Positions 18,359 through 27,622 of a stretch of 64,000 nt of DNA are shown here, in pieces; the stretch's first letter is position 1, and each line of letters opens with the position of its first letter. The DNA comes from Altericroceibacterium spongiae (GTDB lineage: Bacteria; Pseudomonadota; Alphaproteobacteria; Sphingomonadales; Sphingomonadaceae), in NCBI RefSeq assembly GCF_003610805.1, contig NZ_RAPF01000003.1, positions 186,001 through 250,000 on the forward strand. Reading direction: 5' to 3'. The notes under the pieces were generated by a model, which worked only from the letters and a program-made list of their open reading frames with translations, was not told where the DNA came from and searched no databases. The position numbers were made by a program, and so were the translations under genes.

Positions 18359-18808
18359 TTACGGGCGGGGCGTCTCTTCTGCTGCCGCCTTATCCACTGC
18401 GCGATGAAGCTTACCGAGCAGATCGGCGAAACTATCCCGTTCTTCGGGTGTGAAAGTGCCAAAAGTCTGCTGCACGAAAGCTTTGCGCATCGGTTCCGTT
18501 CTGGCCACTGCTTCCAAGCCCTTCTCTGTAATATGAATGAGCTTGGCACGGCGGTCTGACGGATCGGGCTTGCGGACGACGAAACCATCGCGTTCAAGCG
18601 TGTCAATCGATTCGGTCACTGTACGGGGCGACTGGTTGAACTTTTCCGCCAGCACCGTCGCGCGCAGCGGGCCTCTTTTTGAAAGTACAAGCAAAGCGCG
18701 CGTTTTGGCCAGTGAAGCGCCGCATGCAGCCATGCGCCGGTCCACTGTTCGCATCATTTTCCAATACACTTCGACATATTCTGTCGGCAGTGTTTCGATA
18801 TTCGACAT
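18359..18808 (-). CDS. MarR family transcriptional regulator
   Basis: This 149-residue winged-helix regulator is of the MarR family, dimeric repressors that often release DNA on binding phenolic ligands. The recognition-helix region reads LAEKFNQSPRTVTESIDTLE and the wing GFVVRKPDPSDRRAKLIHIT carries the family Asp-x-Arg-x signature. It is divergent from the EmrA/EmrB/NodT pump genes, and a perfect palindrome starts at its first codon, so it most likely represses itself and the pump. Confidence 0.93.
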   Translation of the reverse strand: MSNIETLPTEYVEVYWKMMRTVDRRMAACGASLAKTRALLVLSKRGPLRATVLAEKFNQSPRTVTESIDTLERDGFVVRKPDPSDRRAKLIHITEKGLEAVARTEPMRKAFVQQTFGTFTPEERDSFADLLGKLHRAVDKAAAEETPRP

Positions 18809-18826
18809 TATTGAGCGCCCTCAATA
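18809..18826. promoter_or_regulatory. Candidate MarR operator
   Basis: A perfect inverted repeat TATTGAG-CGCC-CTCAATA lies directly upstream of the marR start codon and about 80 bases before the pump operon. Its size and place fit autorepression by the adjacent MarR protein. Confidence 0.6.
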
Positions 18827-18907
18827 TAGGGGATTGCCATATGCTGCAATTGCGAGCATCACGCAAGCCGAATCATCATCGGAAAGTTTCACGAAGGACC
18901 TCTCAGC

Positions 18908-20071
18908 GTGAACGACAAGGTTGAAGACAACAGCATCCCGGAAGACGCCGCACCCGCCGAAGAAAAGAAAACTGCCTTTCAGAATCCCAAAGTGCGCAGG
19001 GGATTGCTGATTGCGGCTGTAGTGTTGGTGCTGGTTGGGATCGCCTGGTTCGTTCGCTATGAATTGGTCGGCAAATATATGGAAAATACCGATGACGCCT
19101 ATGTACAGGCGGATGCGGTGACGATTGCACCGAAGGTTTCGGGCTATATCGATGAGGTGTTGGTCGAAGACAATCAGACCGTGAAGAAAGGCGATCCGCT
19201 GGTTCGGATCGATCCGCGCGATTATCGCGCGCAGGCGCAGCAGGCGCAGGCTCAGATCGATGTGGCGAAGGCCAATGCCAATGCCATCCGCGCCCAGATG
19301 GGCGAACAGCGTGCAGCCGTACAGCAAGCCGAAGCGCAGCTTGCCAAAGCCCGCAGCGATCTGGCTTTTGCACAATCGGAAGTCGCCCGTTACGAGCCGC
19401 TGGTGAAAAGCGGCGCGGAGCCCGGACAGATCCTCAATCAACGGCGCAATCAGGCCGATCAGGCGCGCGCGGCCGTAAAGAATGCAGAGGCCGGGCTGGC
19501 TGCGGCCCAGCGTCGTCTGGGTACCTTACAGGCGCAGGTCGCACAGGCTGAAGCGCAGGGCGAAGCCAATACAGCACAGCTCGACGAAGCCGAAGTGAAT
19601 GTCGGGTCCACTGTGATCCGCTCCAGCATTGACGGGCGGATCGGCAACAAGACCGTGCGGGTCGGACAATTCGTCCAGCCTGGCCTGCGGCTGATGTCGG
19701 TCGTGCCGACGGACAACCTCTATATTACGGCCAATTTCAAGGAAACACAGGTAGCTCTGATGCGGCCCGGTCAGCCGGCCACCATCGAAGTGGATGCGCT
19801 GGACGGTGTCGAGTTGCATGGCAGGGTGGCGAGCTTCTCGCCCGGCACCGGAGCGCAATTCTCTCTGTTGCCCCCGGAAAATGCCACCGGCAACTTCACA
19901 AAGATTGTCCAGCGCATTCCGGTGCGGATTGCCATTGATGCGTCATCCGAAACGCAGAAGCTGCTGGTGCCCGGTATGTCGGTTGTCGTAACGGTGGATA
20001 CACGCTCCGCCGAAGGTGAGCTGGAGCAGATTGAGGAGCGTCAGGAAGAACGGACGCAGGCGGCTGACTGA
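18908..20071 (+). CDS. HlyD/EmrA-family periplasmic adaptor of drug efflux pump
   Basis: A 387-residue membrane fusion protein. One N-terminal membrane helix (about residues 33-51) is followed by the EmrA-type sequence YMENTDDAYVQADAVTIAPK, a lipoyl half-motif, a long coiled-coil hairpin rich in Gln/Ala heptads (about 100-220), and the second lipoyl and beta-barrel part VIRSSIDGRIGNKTVRVGQF. It bridges the inner-membrane transporter and the outer-membrane channel encoded next. GTG 18908 has AAGGA upstream. Its stop overlaps the transporter start by one base. Confidence 0.92.
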   Translation: MNDKVEDNSIPEDAAPAEEKKTAFQNPKVRRGLLIAAVVLVLVGIAWFVRYELVGKYMENTDDAYVQADAVTIAPKVSGYIDEVLVEDNQTVKKGDPLVRIDPRDYRAQAQQAQAQIDVAKANANAIRAQMGEQRAAVQQAEAQLAKARSDLAFAQSEVARYEPLVKSGAEPGQILNQRRNQADQARAAVKNAEAGLAAAQRRLGTLQAQVAQAEAQGEANTAQLDEAEVNVGSTVIRSSIDGRIGNKTVRVGQFVQPGLRLMSVVPTDNLYITANFKETQVALMRPGQPATIEVDALDGVELHGRVASFSPGTGAQFSLLPPENATGNFTKIVQRIPVRIAIDASSETQKLLVPGMSVVVTVDTRSAEGELEQIEERQEERTQAAD

Positions 20072-21645
20072 TGTCTCATTCTGCCGTCGAAGATGATCCG
20101 GAACGCTCTGCGCCAGACCGGCATCCCGACGCCGATCTGGGTGCCTGGCTAGCGGTTTTAGCCGGTACGCTGGGTGCGATGATGGCGACGCTGGATATTT
20201 CGATCGTCAATTCCGCCTTGCCGACTATTCAAGGGGAAATCGGGGCTACCAGTTCGGAAGGTACTTGGATCGCCACAGCTTATCTGGTGGCCGAGATTAT
20301 TATTATTCCGCTCTCTGGCTGGCTGGAACGCCTGTTCGGACTGCGCCGGTTTTTGTTGATTGCTGCTACTCTGTTTACCGGTTTTTCGGTGCTGTGTGGC
20401 ACGGCGACAAATCTTGAAACCATGATTGTCGGTCGCGCCGGGCAGGGTTTTACCGGCGGGGCGCTGATTCCCACCGCCATGACGATCATCGCCACGCGCC
20501 TGCCGCCCCATCAACAGCCGCTGGGCACGGCCGGCTTCGGTATGACAGCTATTCTTGGTCCGGTAATGGGGCCGCTGCTGGGCGGTTGGTTGACGGAAGC
20601 TTTGAGCTGGCATTATGCTTTTCTGCTCAATGTGCCGGTCTGTGTGGTACTGGTCGTTCTGCTGATGGTCGGTCTGCCGGCGCAAAAGGCACGCTGGAAT
20701 CTGCTCGGCGAAGCCGATTGGCTCGGCATTATAGGTATGAGTTTGGGACTGGGTGGACTCACGGTGGTGTTGGAAGACGGCCATCGTGAACAATGGTTCG
20801 ATTCCAGCATGATCATCAATCTGACCATTGTGGCAGTGATCGGTTTCGTGTTGATGCTGATCGGCCAGATCACATCTCGCAATCCGGTGATCCGACTCTC
20901 GCTTCTGTTCGACAGGGTGTTCGGGAGTGTAGCCGTTATGGCCATGGTGATGGGCATGGTGCTTTACGGCACGTCCTATGTGATCCCGCAATTCCTTGCT
21001 TCGATCGCCGATTACAATGCTTATCAGGCGGGTAAAATCGTGATGATATCCGGTGTTCCCGCGATGATTACCATGCCTTTTATCCCGTTGATCATGCGCC
21101 ATATCGATATTCGGGTGGCGGTGTGCTTCGGCATGAGCGTGTTGTGCCTCAGCTGCTATGTCGACACCGAACTGACGGCGGCTTCTACTGGCTCTGCCTT
21201 TGTCGAATCGCAGATTTTGCGTGGATTGGGGACGGTGGTGACATTCCTGTTCCTCAATCAGGCAGCGATTTCTGCCGTGCCGCCTTCAATGGCCAGCGAT
21301 GCGGCCGGTATTTTCAATGCCGCTCGTAATATTGGCGGGTCGTTCGCCCTGGCCGGTATCGCAACGATGCAGGATAAGCGACTCTACTTCCATTCGCGGC
21401 GAATTGAAGAGACGCTTTCGGCCAATAGCCTGCATGTGCAGGATTATATCGCCTCGATGACGCAAATGCTCGGCTCGCCCGAAGCGGCCATTCGCATGCT
21501 GGGCAATCAGATCGCGCAGCAGGCGCTTGTGATGGCCTATAATGATCTGTTCTGGCTTTTGGCGGTAGGAGTGATGATCGTCACGCCGCTGGCTTTGTTG
21601 CTTAAACCTTTGCCGAAGAATCTTACTTCGGCCCCAGCCCATTGA
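20071..21645 (+). CDS. DHA2-family MFS drug efflux transporter (EmrB-like)
   Basis: A 524-residue inner-membrane antiporter with 14 predicted membrane segments, the DHA2 layout. Landmarks are LDISIVNSALPTIQGEIGAT in the first helix, a motif A-like loop around LERLFGLRRFLL, and the motif C-type TAILGPVMGPLLGGWL. It exports lipophilic drugs with proton exchange and works with the preceding adaptor and the following NodT-type channel; the three genes overlap or nearly so. Regulation is probably by the divergent MarR protein. Confidence 0.94.
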   Translation: MSHSAVEDDPERSAPDRHPDADLGAWLAVLAGTLGAMMATLDISIVNSALPTIQGEIGATSSEGTWIATAYLVAEIIIIPLSGWLERLFGLRRFLLIAATLFTGFSVLCGTATNLETMIVGRAGQGFTGGALIPTAMTIIATRLPPHQQPLGTAGFGMTAILGPVMGPLLGGWLTEALSWHYAFLLNVPVCVVLVVLLMVGLPAQKARWNLLGEADWLGIIGMSLGLGGLTVVLEDGHREQWFDSSMIINLTIVAVIGFVLMLIGQITSRNPVIRLSLLFDRVFGSVAVMAMVMGMVLYGTSYVIPQFLASIADYNAYQAGKIVMISGVPAMITMPFIPLIMRHIDIRVAVCFGMSVLCLSCYVDTELTAASTGSAFVESQILRGLGTVVTFLFLNQAAISAVPPSMASDAAGIFNAARNIGGSFALAGIATMQDKRLYFHSRRIEETLSANSLHVQDYIASMTQMLGSPEAAIRMLGNQIAQQALVMAYNDLFWLLAVGVMIVTPLALLLKPLPKNLTSAPAH

Positions 21646-21653
21646 GAAACGCC

Positions 21654-23171
21654 ATGCGATATCTCGCTATTCCCGCTTCCATGCTGCTGCTTTCCGCCTG
21701 CACAGTCGGGCCGGACTATGCCGGGCCGCCGGATATGGGCTCGGCTTCGGGCGATAAGGGGCAGGGCTTTCTCAGGGGAGGTGATGTGGTGTCGCGCGAG
21801 GAGCCGCCACTGGCCGCCTGGTGGGAAGGGTTCGACGATCCGACACTGACGCGGCTGGAAAAAATGGCCATCCTCGGAAACCCCGATCTGGGTGTCGCTC
21901 GTGCTCGGCTCAATCAGGCGCGTGCTTCCCTGCGGCTGGAAAAGGTGGCGGGTTTTCCAACGCTGAGCGCGCAGGGCGTCTATGGCTATATCCGTGTGCC
22001 GGGTCTCGATCTCGGCGGTGAAGATCAGGGCGATAGTGGACAGCAGGCTGGTCAGTCCGGCGATGAGGACGGGGACAGTTCGAGCGATTACAACATCTAT
22101 AATCTTGGCTTGCAGGCGAGCTGGGAAGTGGATCTGTTCGGCGGGCAGCGCCGCAAGACAGAAAGTGCGGTAGCCCAGATGGAAGCGGCTGAAGCCGGTG
22201 TGGCGGATGCTCAGGTCAGCCTGACATCGGCTGTCGCACAGGCTTACTTCAATCTGCGCGACCGGCAGCAGCGAATTGCATTGGGTGAAGATATCGTCCG
22301 CCAGCGGCAGAAACAGCGCGATTTGATGCAGCAGCGTTTCGATCTGGGCACGGGGGCCAGAATCGAGGTCGAGCAGGCGCAGACGGCGCTCGAACAGGCG
22401 CAGAGCGACCTTCTGCCGCTGCGGAGCGAGGCAACCGGCTTTGCCAATGCGCTTGCTATACTAACCGGCCAGGTGCCGGGAGCGGTGGATGCGCTGCTCG
22501 AACCGGCACAGGCCATTCCGTTGCCGCCTGCACAAGTCTCGGTAGGCGATCCGGCTAGTCTGCTGCGCCGCCGCCCGGATATTCGTGCGGCCGAAAGACA
22601 GATCGCCGCTCGCAATGCAGAAATCGGCGTGGCCAAGGCTGCGGCTCTGCCACGGCTGAGTTTCATGGGTATTCTGGGTGTTGGCGGAACCAGTGTTTCC
22701 GACCTGACCGATCTGGACGATTTCACAGCTATTGCGGCACCTATGCTGAATTGGGATTTCCTCGATTTCGGACGTAACGCTTCGAAAGTGGATCAGGCCG
22801 AAGCCACTCGCGATGAAGCGGAGGCGCAATATCGGTCGACTGTTCTTGGTGCGTTGCGCGATGTCGAGGATTCGCTGGCGGATTTTCGCCGCAGGCGTGA
22901 AATCGTTGCCCGGCTGGCCCGGGCCGAGGAAAGCAGCGCTCGTGCCATTGGGCTGATGCAGCAGCGTTTTGAAGGAGGCACAGCGTCGCGTCTCGAAGTG
23001 CTCGATGCGCAGGATCGGCATCTGGCATTGCGTCAGGCATTGACCAGCGCGCGAGCAGCGCTTGCCGCTTCTTTCGTGTCGGTCGAGAAGGCGCTGGGGC
23101 TGGGCTGGGCGCCCGATGGTGATAGCGCTGATCTTGCAGCTGCAGATAGTCCTGCATCTGTAAAACCGTAA
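21654..23171 (+). CDS. NodT-family outer-membrane efflux lipoprotein
   Basis: A 505-residue TolC-like channel that completes the tripartite pump. The lipoprotein signal ends LLLSACTVGPDY (cysteine about residue 16). Two OEP repeats follow, with NLGLQASWEVDLFGGQRR, RRRPDIRAAERQIAARNAEI and LNWDFLDFGR typical of NodT proteins. ATG 21654 is used; a TTG at 21642 would start inside the previous gene. The stop codon lies inside an 8-bp tandem repeat, so the C-terminal residues and the stop are set by the repeat. Confidence 0.93.
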   Translation: MRYLAIPASMLLLSACTVGPDYAGPPDMGSASGDKGQGFLRGGDVVSREEPPLAAWWEGFDDPTLTRLEKMAILGNPDLGVARARLNQARASLRLEKVAGFPTLSAQGVYGYIRVPGLDLGGEDQGDSGQQAGQSGDEDGDSSSDYNIYNLGLQASWEVDLFGGQRRKTESAVAQMEAAEAGVADAQVSLTSAVAQAYFNLRDRQQRIALGEDIVRQRQKQRDLMQQRFDLGTGARIEVEQAQTALEQAQSDLLPLRSEATGFANALAILTGQVPGAVDALLEPAQAIPLPPAQVSVGDPASLLRRRPDIRAAERQIAARNAEIGVAKAAALPRLSFMGILGVGGTSVSDLTDLDDFTAIAAPMLNWDFLDFGRNASKVDQAEATRDEAEAQYRSTVLGALRDVEDSLADFRRRREIVARLARAEESSARAIGLMQQRFEGGTASRLEVLDAQDRHLALRQALTSARAALAASFVSVEKALGLGWAPDGDSADLAAADSPASVKP

Positions 23172-23199
23172 AACCGTAAAACCGTAAAACCGTAAAACC
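23160..23199 (+). repeat. Tandem repeat, 5 copies of GTAAAACC
   Basis: Five perfect copies of the 8-bp unit GTAAAACC run through the end of the NodT gene. The stop TAA (23169-23171) is in the second unit. Gain or loss of units would change only the last residues. Confidence 0.95.
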
Positions 23200-23279
23200 G
23201 GGAGGTCGGCCTGTGCCACGGCTGTCGAGGCGTGCAGAACGCCCGGCAGACGGCATGGATTTTCCCTTGCAACGGAGTC

Positions 23280-23297
23280 TACTTCTACATAGAAGTA
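23280..23297. promoter_or_regulatory. Palindromic operator TACTTCTA-CA-TAGAAGTA
   Basis: A perfect 8-2-8 inverted repeat in the 372-base gap before the alpha/beta hydrolase gene. The same arms recur perfectly at 46923-46940 and in weaker form at 24981, 29843 and 51057. I see no gene in the rest of the gap (23200-23543); a short open frame there has no recognisable features. Confidence 0.7.
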
Positions 23298-23543
23298 ATG
23301 TCAGACCAGTTTGAAGCTGGATCTGCTATGGAATGCACTCTTTGTACGGTGTCAGGCCATATCCATCCATTGTGTTTGGCGTGTCGAAATCGCTGCTGAT
23401 GATTTTGAACTGGCAGCCACTGCTATCGGCTTTTTCGGCAAACCGCCTGTATGGTCGAACGATGGATGGCGTAAGGCTGTGGCGACGATGAAGGATGTTT
23501 CCTGTGCGGGACAAACCGACGATAAGCCTTGCTAGGGAGAGCT

Positions 23544-24728
23544 ATGCACAAGAACGTCAATATCCAGGGCGTACACCTGGAATCGCCGACCAAGAAGCGT
23601 CTCAATCACGGTCAGTATCCCTGCAATGGCAGTTATTATTCGCCTGAAGGGGAACGGCCGACCACTGCCATCATCGCATCGCATTACGTGGGAAACTGGG
23701 CCAACCATTATCTTGGTGAATATATGGCCCGGCGCGGATATGGCTTTTTGGGCTGGAATTCGCGCTTTGCCGGCGCCTCGGTGGCGAGCGGCTTCAATCT
23801 GGAACATGCGCTGATCGATCTGGGGGTGGGTGTGCGCTGGCTTCGCGAGGAAGCCGGCGTCGAAAAGGTTGTGATACTGGGTCATTCAGGCGGTGCTTCG
23901 CTTATGGGCGCCTATCAGGCACAGGCGCTCGATCCGCATATCGATCCGGGCTCAGCCCCTGAGGAGGAGCTGAATTCGCTGCTGCCCGCCGATTTCTATA
24001 TCTCACTGGCGGCGCATCCCGGACGGGCAAAAGTCTTTACCGAATGGCTGGATCCATCGGTCACGGATGAAAACGACCCTTTATCCTACGATCCGGAACT
24101 CGATATGTATAACCCGGATAACGGGCCGCCATATTCACCCGAATGGCTGGAACGCTATCGCGCAGCACAGGTCGCGCGTAACGAGCGGATCACCCAATGG
24201 GCGGAGAAGGAGTTGCAGCGTATTGGTGACGGGCGCCCGCAAAGCGATCAGAAGCTGGACGGGGCCGGAACATTCGGTGTGGCGTCCAAGAATGGTGTTT
24301 TCGACCGCTTTTTCGTTGTGCCCCGGCAATTTGCTGATCCGCGTTTCCTCGATCTCACAATCGAGCCCTCCAAGCGTAAGGTTGGCTGTTATATGGGCGA
24401 TCCGCAGCAATCAAACTACTCCGGCTATGGTCTGGCGCCGATTACCTCGGCGCGCGAATGGCTGGCTATGTGGAGCCTGTCGAAAACACAGGTGCGGATC
24501 GAAGAGCAATTGCCGCGGATTACTCAGCCCGCTCTGGTGATTTATGCCAATCACGATCAGGGCGTATTTCCCAGCCATGCGCAGGCGATTTACGAAGCGC
24601 TCGGTTCGGCTGACAAGCGTTTGATCTCTCTCGATGGCGCGCATTATTTCGAGGAACTGGGCAGCCGGGCCGAACTGGCCAATCTCCTCGCAAACTGGCT
24701 CGAAGATCACGAGGCGCCAGCGGTCTAG
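23544..24728 (+). CDS. Alpha/beta hydrolase
   Basis: This 394-residue alpha/beta-hydrolase-fold protein lacks a signal peptide, so it is probably cytoplasmic. The nucleophile elbow is GHSGGASLMGAYQ (about residues 113-125), the oxyanion region is ASHYVGNWANHYLGEYMARR, and the catalytic histidine is probably in SLDGAHYFEELG near the end, with the acid in YANHDQGVFPSH. A large insert (about 140-290) covers the active site. ATG 23544 follows AGGGAGA. It is the first gene after the palindromic operator and probably hydrolyses an ester or C-C bond in the neighbouring catabolic pathway; the substrate is unknown. Confidence 0.82.
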   Translation: MHKNVNIQGVHLESPTKKRLNHGQYPCNGSYYSPEGERPTTAIIASHYVGNWANHYLGEYMARRGYGFLGWNSRFAGASVASGFNLEHALIDLGVGVRWLREEAGVEKVVILGHSGGASLMGAYQAQALDPHIDPGSAPEEELNSLLPADFYISLAAHPGRAKVFTEWLDPSVTDENDPLSYDPELDMYNPDNGPPYSPEWLERYRAAQVARNERITQWAEKELQRIGDGRPQSDQKLDGAGTFGVASKNGVFDRFFVVPRQFADPRFLDLTIEPSKRKVGCYMGDPQQSNYSGYGLAPITSAREWLAMWSLSKTQVRIEEQLPRITQPALVIYANHDQGVFPSHAQAIYEALGSADKRLISLDGAHYFEELGSRAELANLLANWLEDHEAPAV

Positions 24729-24762
24729 GCCTTTTCGGCATCCTCAGGCCTGACCGCTCCTC

Positions 24763-24815
24763 AAGGTCCGGCTCGATTTCCGCTAATGCGGTTTTCGAGT
24801 CGGGCCTTATTTTAT
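24763..24815 (+). terminator. Terminator after the alpha/beta hydrolase gene
   Basis: A long stem, AAGGTCCGGCTCGA against TCGAGTCGGGCCTT with two G-T pairs, is topped by a small CCGC/GCGG stem and followed by ATTTTAT. Confidence 0.8.
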
Positions 24816-24944
24816 GGCCGGATGTATTACGAGTGTTGGCAAATTGCAGCCATCCGGTTCCCGGTGAATCTCTTTTTATGGGTCTGAGCGTCATTTGCGC
24901 TGGCGCAGAAATGCGTGCGATTCTCCTGCAATGCTACGCATTTA

Positions 24945-24955
24945 TTGTAGGACAA
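24945..24955. promoter_or_regulatory. GntR/FCD-type operator TTGTAGGACAA
   Basis: It matches the FadR-subfamily pattern TNGTNNNACNA exactly. It lies in the promoter region of the TonB receptor gene, 26 bases ahead of a second operator-like element. The likely protein is the FCD regulator encoded at 33125-33895. The rest of the 575-base gap (24729-25303) holds the terminator, this site and the next one; no gene is seen. Confidence 0.6.
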
Positions 24956-24980
24956 CAGCTTAACTTAATCATTGCAAAAA

Positions 24981-24998
24981 AACTTCTGCATAGTAGTT
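24981..24998. promoter_or_regulatory. Degenerate TACTTCTA-type palindrome
   Basis: AACTTCTGCATAGTAGTT shares both half-site cores with the perfect palindromes at 23280 and 46923 but has imperfect symmetry. It is embedded in ATTGCAAAAAAACTTCTG, a block almost repeated before the GST gene at 29831-29850. Confidence 0.5.
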
Positions 24999-25303
24999 TT
25001 ATCGAATAAGCTGAGAAGTTGGCAGACCACCTGCCGGTCCGGGACGCAAAATGGAGGATACTGATGGTAACAATATTCCGGCGAAGCGCGCAGGCTCGGA
25101 GCTGACGAAAATTCACTGACAAATTTGTGTAACCAAAAAGGTTTGTCAGGGATTGCGATCTGTTCCCGGTTTCAGTCGATAACCGGATTCCAAACATGCA
25201 ATAGAATTAAAAATAATATTAAAATCAAAAGCTTACCTTAAAAATATATAAGCCCTCAATCACATAAAACTCAAAGAGGGTGAGGAAGTTTTGGGAGAGA
25301 GGT

Positions 25304-27562
25304 ATGCGGAAATATGTGCTGGAAGGCGCGAGCCTTCTATCGGCTATGCTTGCCATAAACGGATTTGCCGGTGTTGCGGCAGCGCAGACAAGTCCGGACG
25401 AAACAACCGAGATATCGGGAAACGATCAAACCGGAGAGCCTGAAGAGACGAGGAATGCTTCAACCGACACCCATAAACAGGCGATCATCGTTACGGCCAG
25501 GCGGCGGGATGAATTCCTGCAGGATGTGCCTATCGCCGTATCTGCCGTATCCGCTGCGCAGGCGGAAAATATCGGCATTGATGACACTGAAGCGCTTATG
25601 ATTGCTACCCCCAGCCTCGATTACAGCCGGTCGTCTTCCTTTGCGGCTGTGCCATTTTTGCGCGGTGTGGGGACATCCTTTGCCGGAGCTGGGATCGAGT
25701 CGCCGGTCGCGATTTATGTCGATGACGTCTATATTTCGTCCCCGAACGGCAATCTTATGTCGCTCGACAATATTGAAACGGTTCAGGTGTTGAAGGGCCC
25801 GCAGGGTACCCTGTTCGGCCGCAATGCGACGGGCGGCGTGATTCAGATCCAGACCCGCCAGCCGAGTTTCGAAACCGAAGGCCGGATATCCGCCTCCTAC
25901 AGCAATTACGATACGATGGAAGGCAGTCTCTATCTGAGCACCGGGTTGAGCGATGACGTAGCGGTCAATATCGCCGCAGGCGGCCGGAAACAGCATAATG
26001 GTTATGGTGAGTCGCTGGCCACCGGGGACGATACGCAGAAGGGCTGGGACTGGAACCTGCGCGGCAAATTGCTTGCCAATCTGGGACCCGATACAACGGC
26101 GCTTCTGTCTGTCGATTATGCCGAACAGCGTTCCGATTATGGTTCCAATTCGGCGGTTTATCCTGGTTCGATCGGGATGGGCGGCACGACCTATGCCGGT
26201 GATTTCAACACGGCGAGTGACGGACGTGATTTCAGTTCTATCAAGCAGGGTGGCGCCAGTCTCAAGATAGATCACAAGATGTCCTTCGCGGATCTCGTGA
26301 GTGTCAGCGCATACCGCAAAACCAAAATGCGGTCTGTCATAGATCAGGATGCCAGCGTCACGCCTTTCATGGAGCTTGATCTAACATCGCCGATCGAAAC
26401 CATTTCGCAGGAATTGCGACTGGTTTCCAACGATGACGGGCCTTTGCAATGGGTGATCGGAGCGTTCTATTTTCATTCTAACGGCCAGTATGATCCGACA
26501 TTGATTACGGGGCTGATCTTCGATCCGGATTTCGCCGATCCGACTGCGCATCTCTATTTCAACGATACGCAGACCCTCGATTCCTATTCGGGTTTTGCCG
26601 AGGCAACCTATGAGTTTTTGCCCGACACCAATCTGACGATTGGCCTGCGCTATACCGATGATTCATTCGAACTGAAGAATGAAGGTTCCTATATGGGGAA
26701 CGAGGATGTCTTTCCTGGCGCGCTCGTCCCCGATACGCAATATACGGTGGATGACAGTTTCGGGAAGCTGACCTATCGCGCGATCCTCGATCACAAGATC
26801 ACATCCAATGTGCTGGGGTATGTCTCCTATAGTCGGGGCTTCAAAAGCGGTGGCTACAATCTGCCCGAGCCGGGCGACGTCAATACAGTCGAGGCTGTCA
26901 AACCGGAAGTTCTTGATGCTTATGAGGCGGGTCTAAAAACCGAGCTGTTCAATGGCGATCTGGTTTTCAATATTGCCGCTTTCTATTATGATTATAAGGA
27001 TCTGGCGGTTAGCATATCGACCGACAGGTCGATCATTCAGATCAATGCGGCTCATGCCGATATTAAGGGCCTCGATTTCGATTTTGTGGCCACGCCTTAT
27101 GAAGGGCTGCGCATTGCGGGCGGGCTGGGGCTGCTCGATGCCGAATATAAGTCCTTCCCCGATGGTCCGGTCTATACACCCCTTCCTGTCTACCCTTTCG
27201 GTAATAGTGTGTCCCCCGGCGATCTGGGGGGGAACCGGATGCAGCGCGCACCTAAGCTGACTTTCAGCGTGGCGCCGAGCTACACCGCGCGGATCGGCGA
27301 GGGGGATCTTACCCTCGCGGCCAACTGGTATCACAATTCAGGTTACTTCTCCGATCCGGAAAACCGCCTTCGTCAGCCGACCTATGATTTGCTCAACGGC
27401 TCGATCAGCTATGAGCTGGATTCCGGACTAGGCGCGCGGCTGTGGATCAAGAACCTGACCGATGAGCGCTATTACACATTTCTGCAGGCGGATCAGTTCA
27501 AAGATGCTTCGGTGCTGGCCGCACCGCGGACTTATGGAATCACTTTGTGGAAGAATTTTTAA
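25304..27562 (+). CDS. TonB-dependent receptor
   Basis: A 752-residue outer-membrane beta-barrel transporter. It has a Sec signal peptide ending AAAQ (about residue 28), a TonB-box-like IIVTARRRDEFLQDVPIAVS, a plug domain (DDVYISSPNGNLMSLDNIETVQVLKGPQGTLFG, cited here in two parts: DDVYISSPNG and QVLKGPQGTLFGRNATGG), and a barrel ending in the typical aromatic residue (TYGITLWKNF). It imports a substrate too large or scarce for porins, using TonB energy. ATG 25304 follows GGGAGAGAGG. The Rieske oxygenase gene follows 60 bases later, which suggests that it takes up the substrate of that enzyme. Confidence 0.93.
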   Translation: MRKYVLEGASLLSAMLAINGFAGVAAAQTSPDETTEISGNDQTGEPEETRNASTDTHKQAIIVTARRRDEFLQDVPIAVSAVSAAQAENIGIDDTEALMIATPSLDYSRSSSFAAVPFLRGVGTSFAGAGIESPVAIYVDDVYISSPNGNLMSLDNIETVQVLKGPQGTLFGRNATGGVIQIQTRQPSFETEGRISASYSNYDTMEGSLYLSTGLSDDVAVNIAAGGRKQHNGYGESLATGDDTQKGWDWNLRGKLLANLGPDTTALLSVDYAEQRSDYGSNSAVYPGSIGMGGTTYAGDFNTASDGRDFSSIKQGGASLKIDHKMSFADLVSVSAYRKTKMRSVIDQDASVTPFMELDLTSPIETISQELRLVSNDDGPLQWVIGAFYFHSNGQYDPTLITGLIFDPDFADPTAHLYFNDTQTLDSYSGFAEATYEFLPDTNLTIGLRYTDDSFELKNEGSYMGNEDVFPGALVPDTQYTVDDSFGKLTYRAILDHKITSNVLGYVSYSRGFKSGGYNLPEPGDVNTVEAVKPEVLDAYEAGLKTELFNGDLVFNIAAFYYDYKDLAVSISTDRSIIQINAAHADIKGLDFDFVATPYEGLRIAGGLGLLDAEYKSFPDGPVYTPLPVYPFGNSVSPGDLGGNRMQRAPKLTFSVAPSYTARIGEGDLTLAANWYHNSGYFSDPENRLRQPTYDLLNGSISYELDSGLGARLWIKNLTDERYYTFLQADQFKDASVLAAPRTYGITLWKNF

Positions 27563-27622
27563 GAGAGGACCCGGAGCGACAATATAACCAGGCGAAATGC
27601 TTGGGAGAGGAGTGAAAAAATC

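Noticed and set aside
20158-21102. Long reverse-strand open frame inside the MFS transporter gene
   Set aside because: It is His- and Gln-rich shadow translation of a membrane protein gene; the + strand frame is clearly coding.
23160-23199. CRISPR-like array
   Set aside because: The 8-bp units are contiguous with no spacers, so this is a simple tandem repeat.
23311-23535. Short open frame between the NodT and alpha/beta hydrolase genes
   Set aside because: It begins with TTG and has no ribosome-binding site or recognisable motif.
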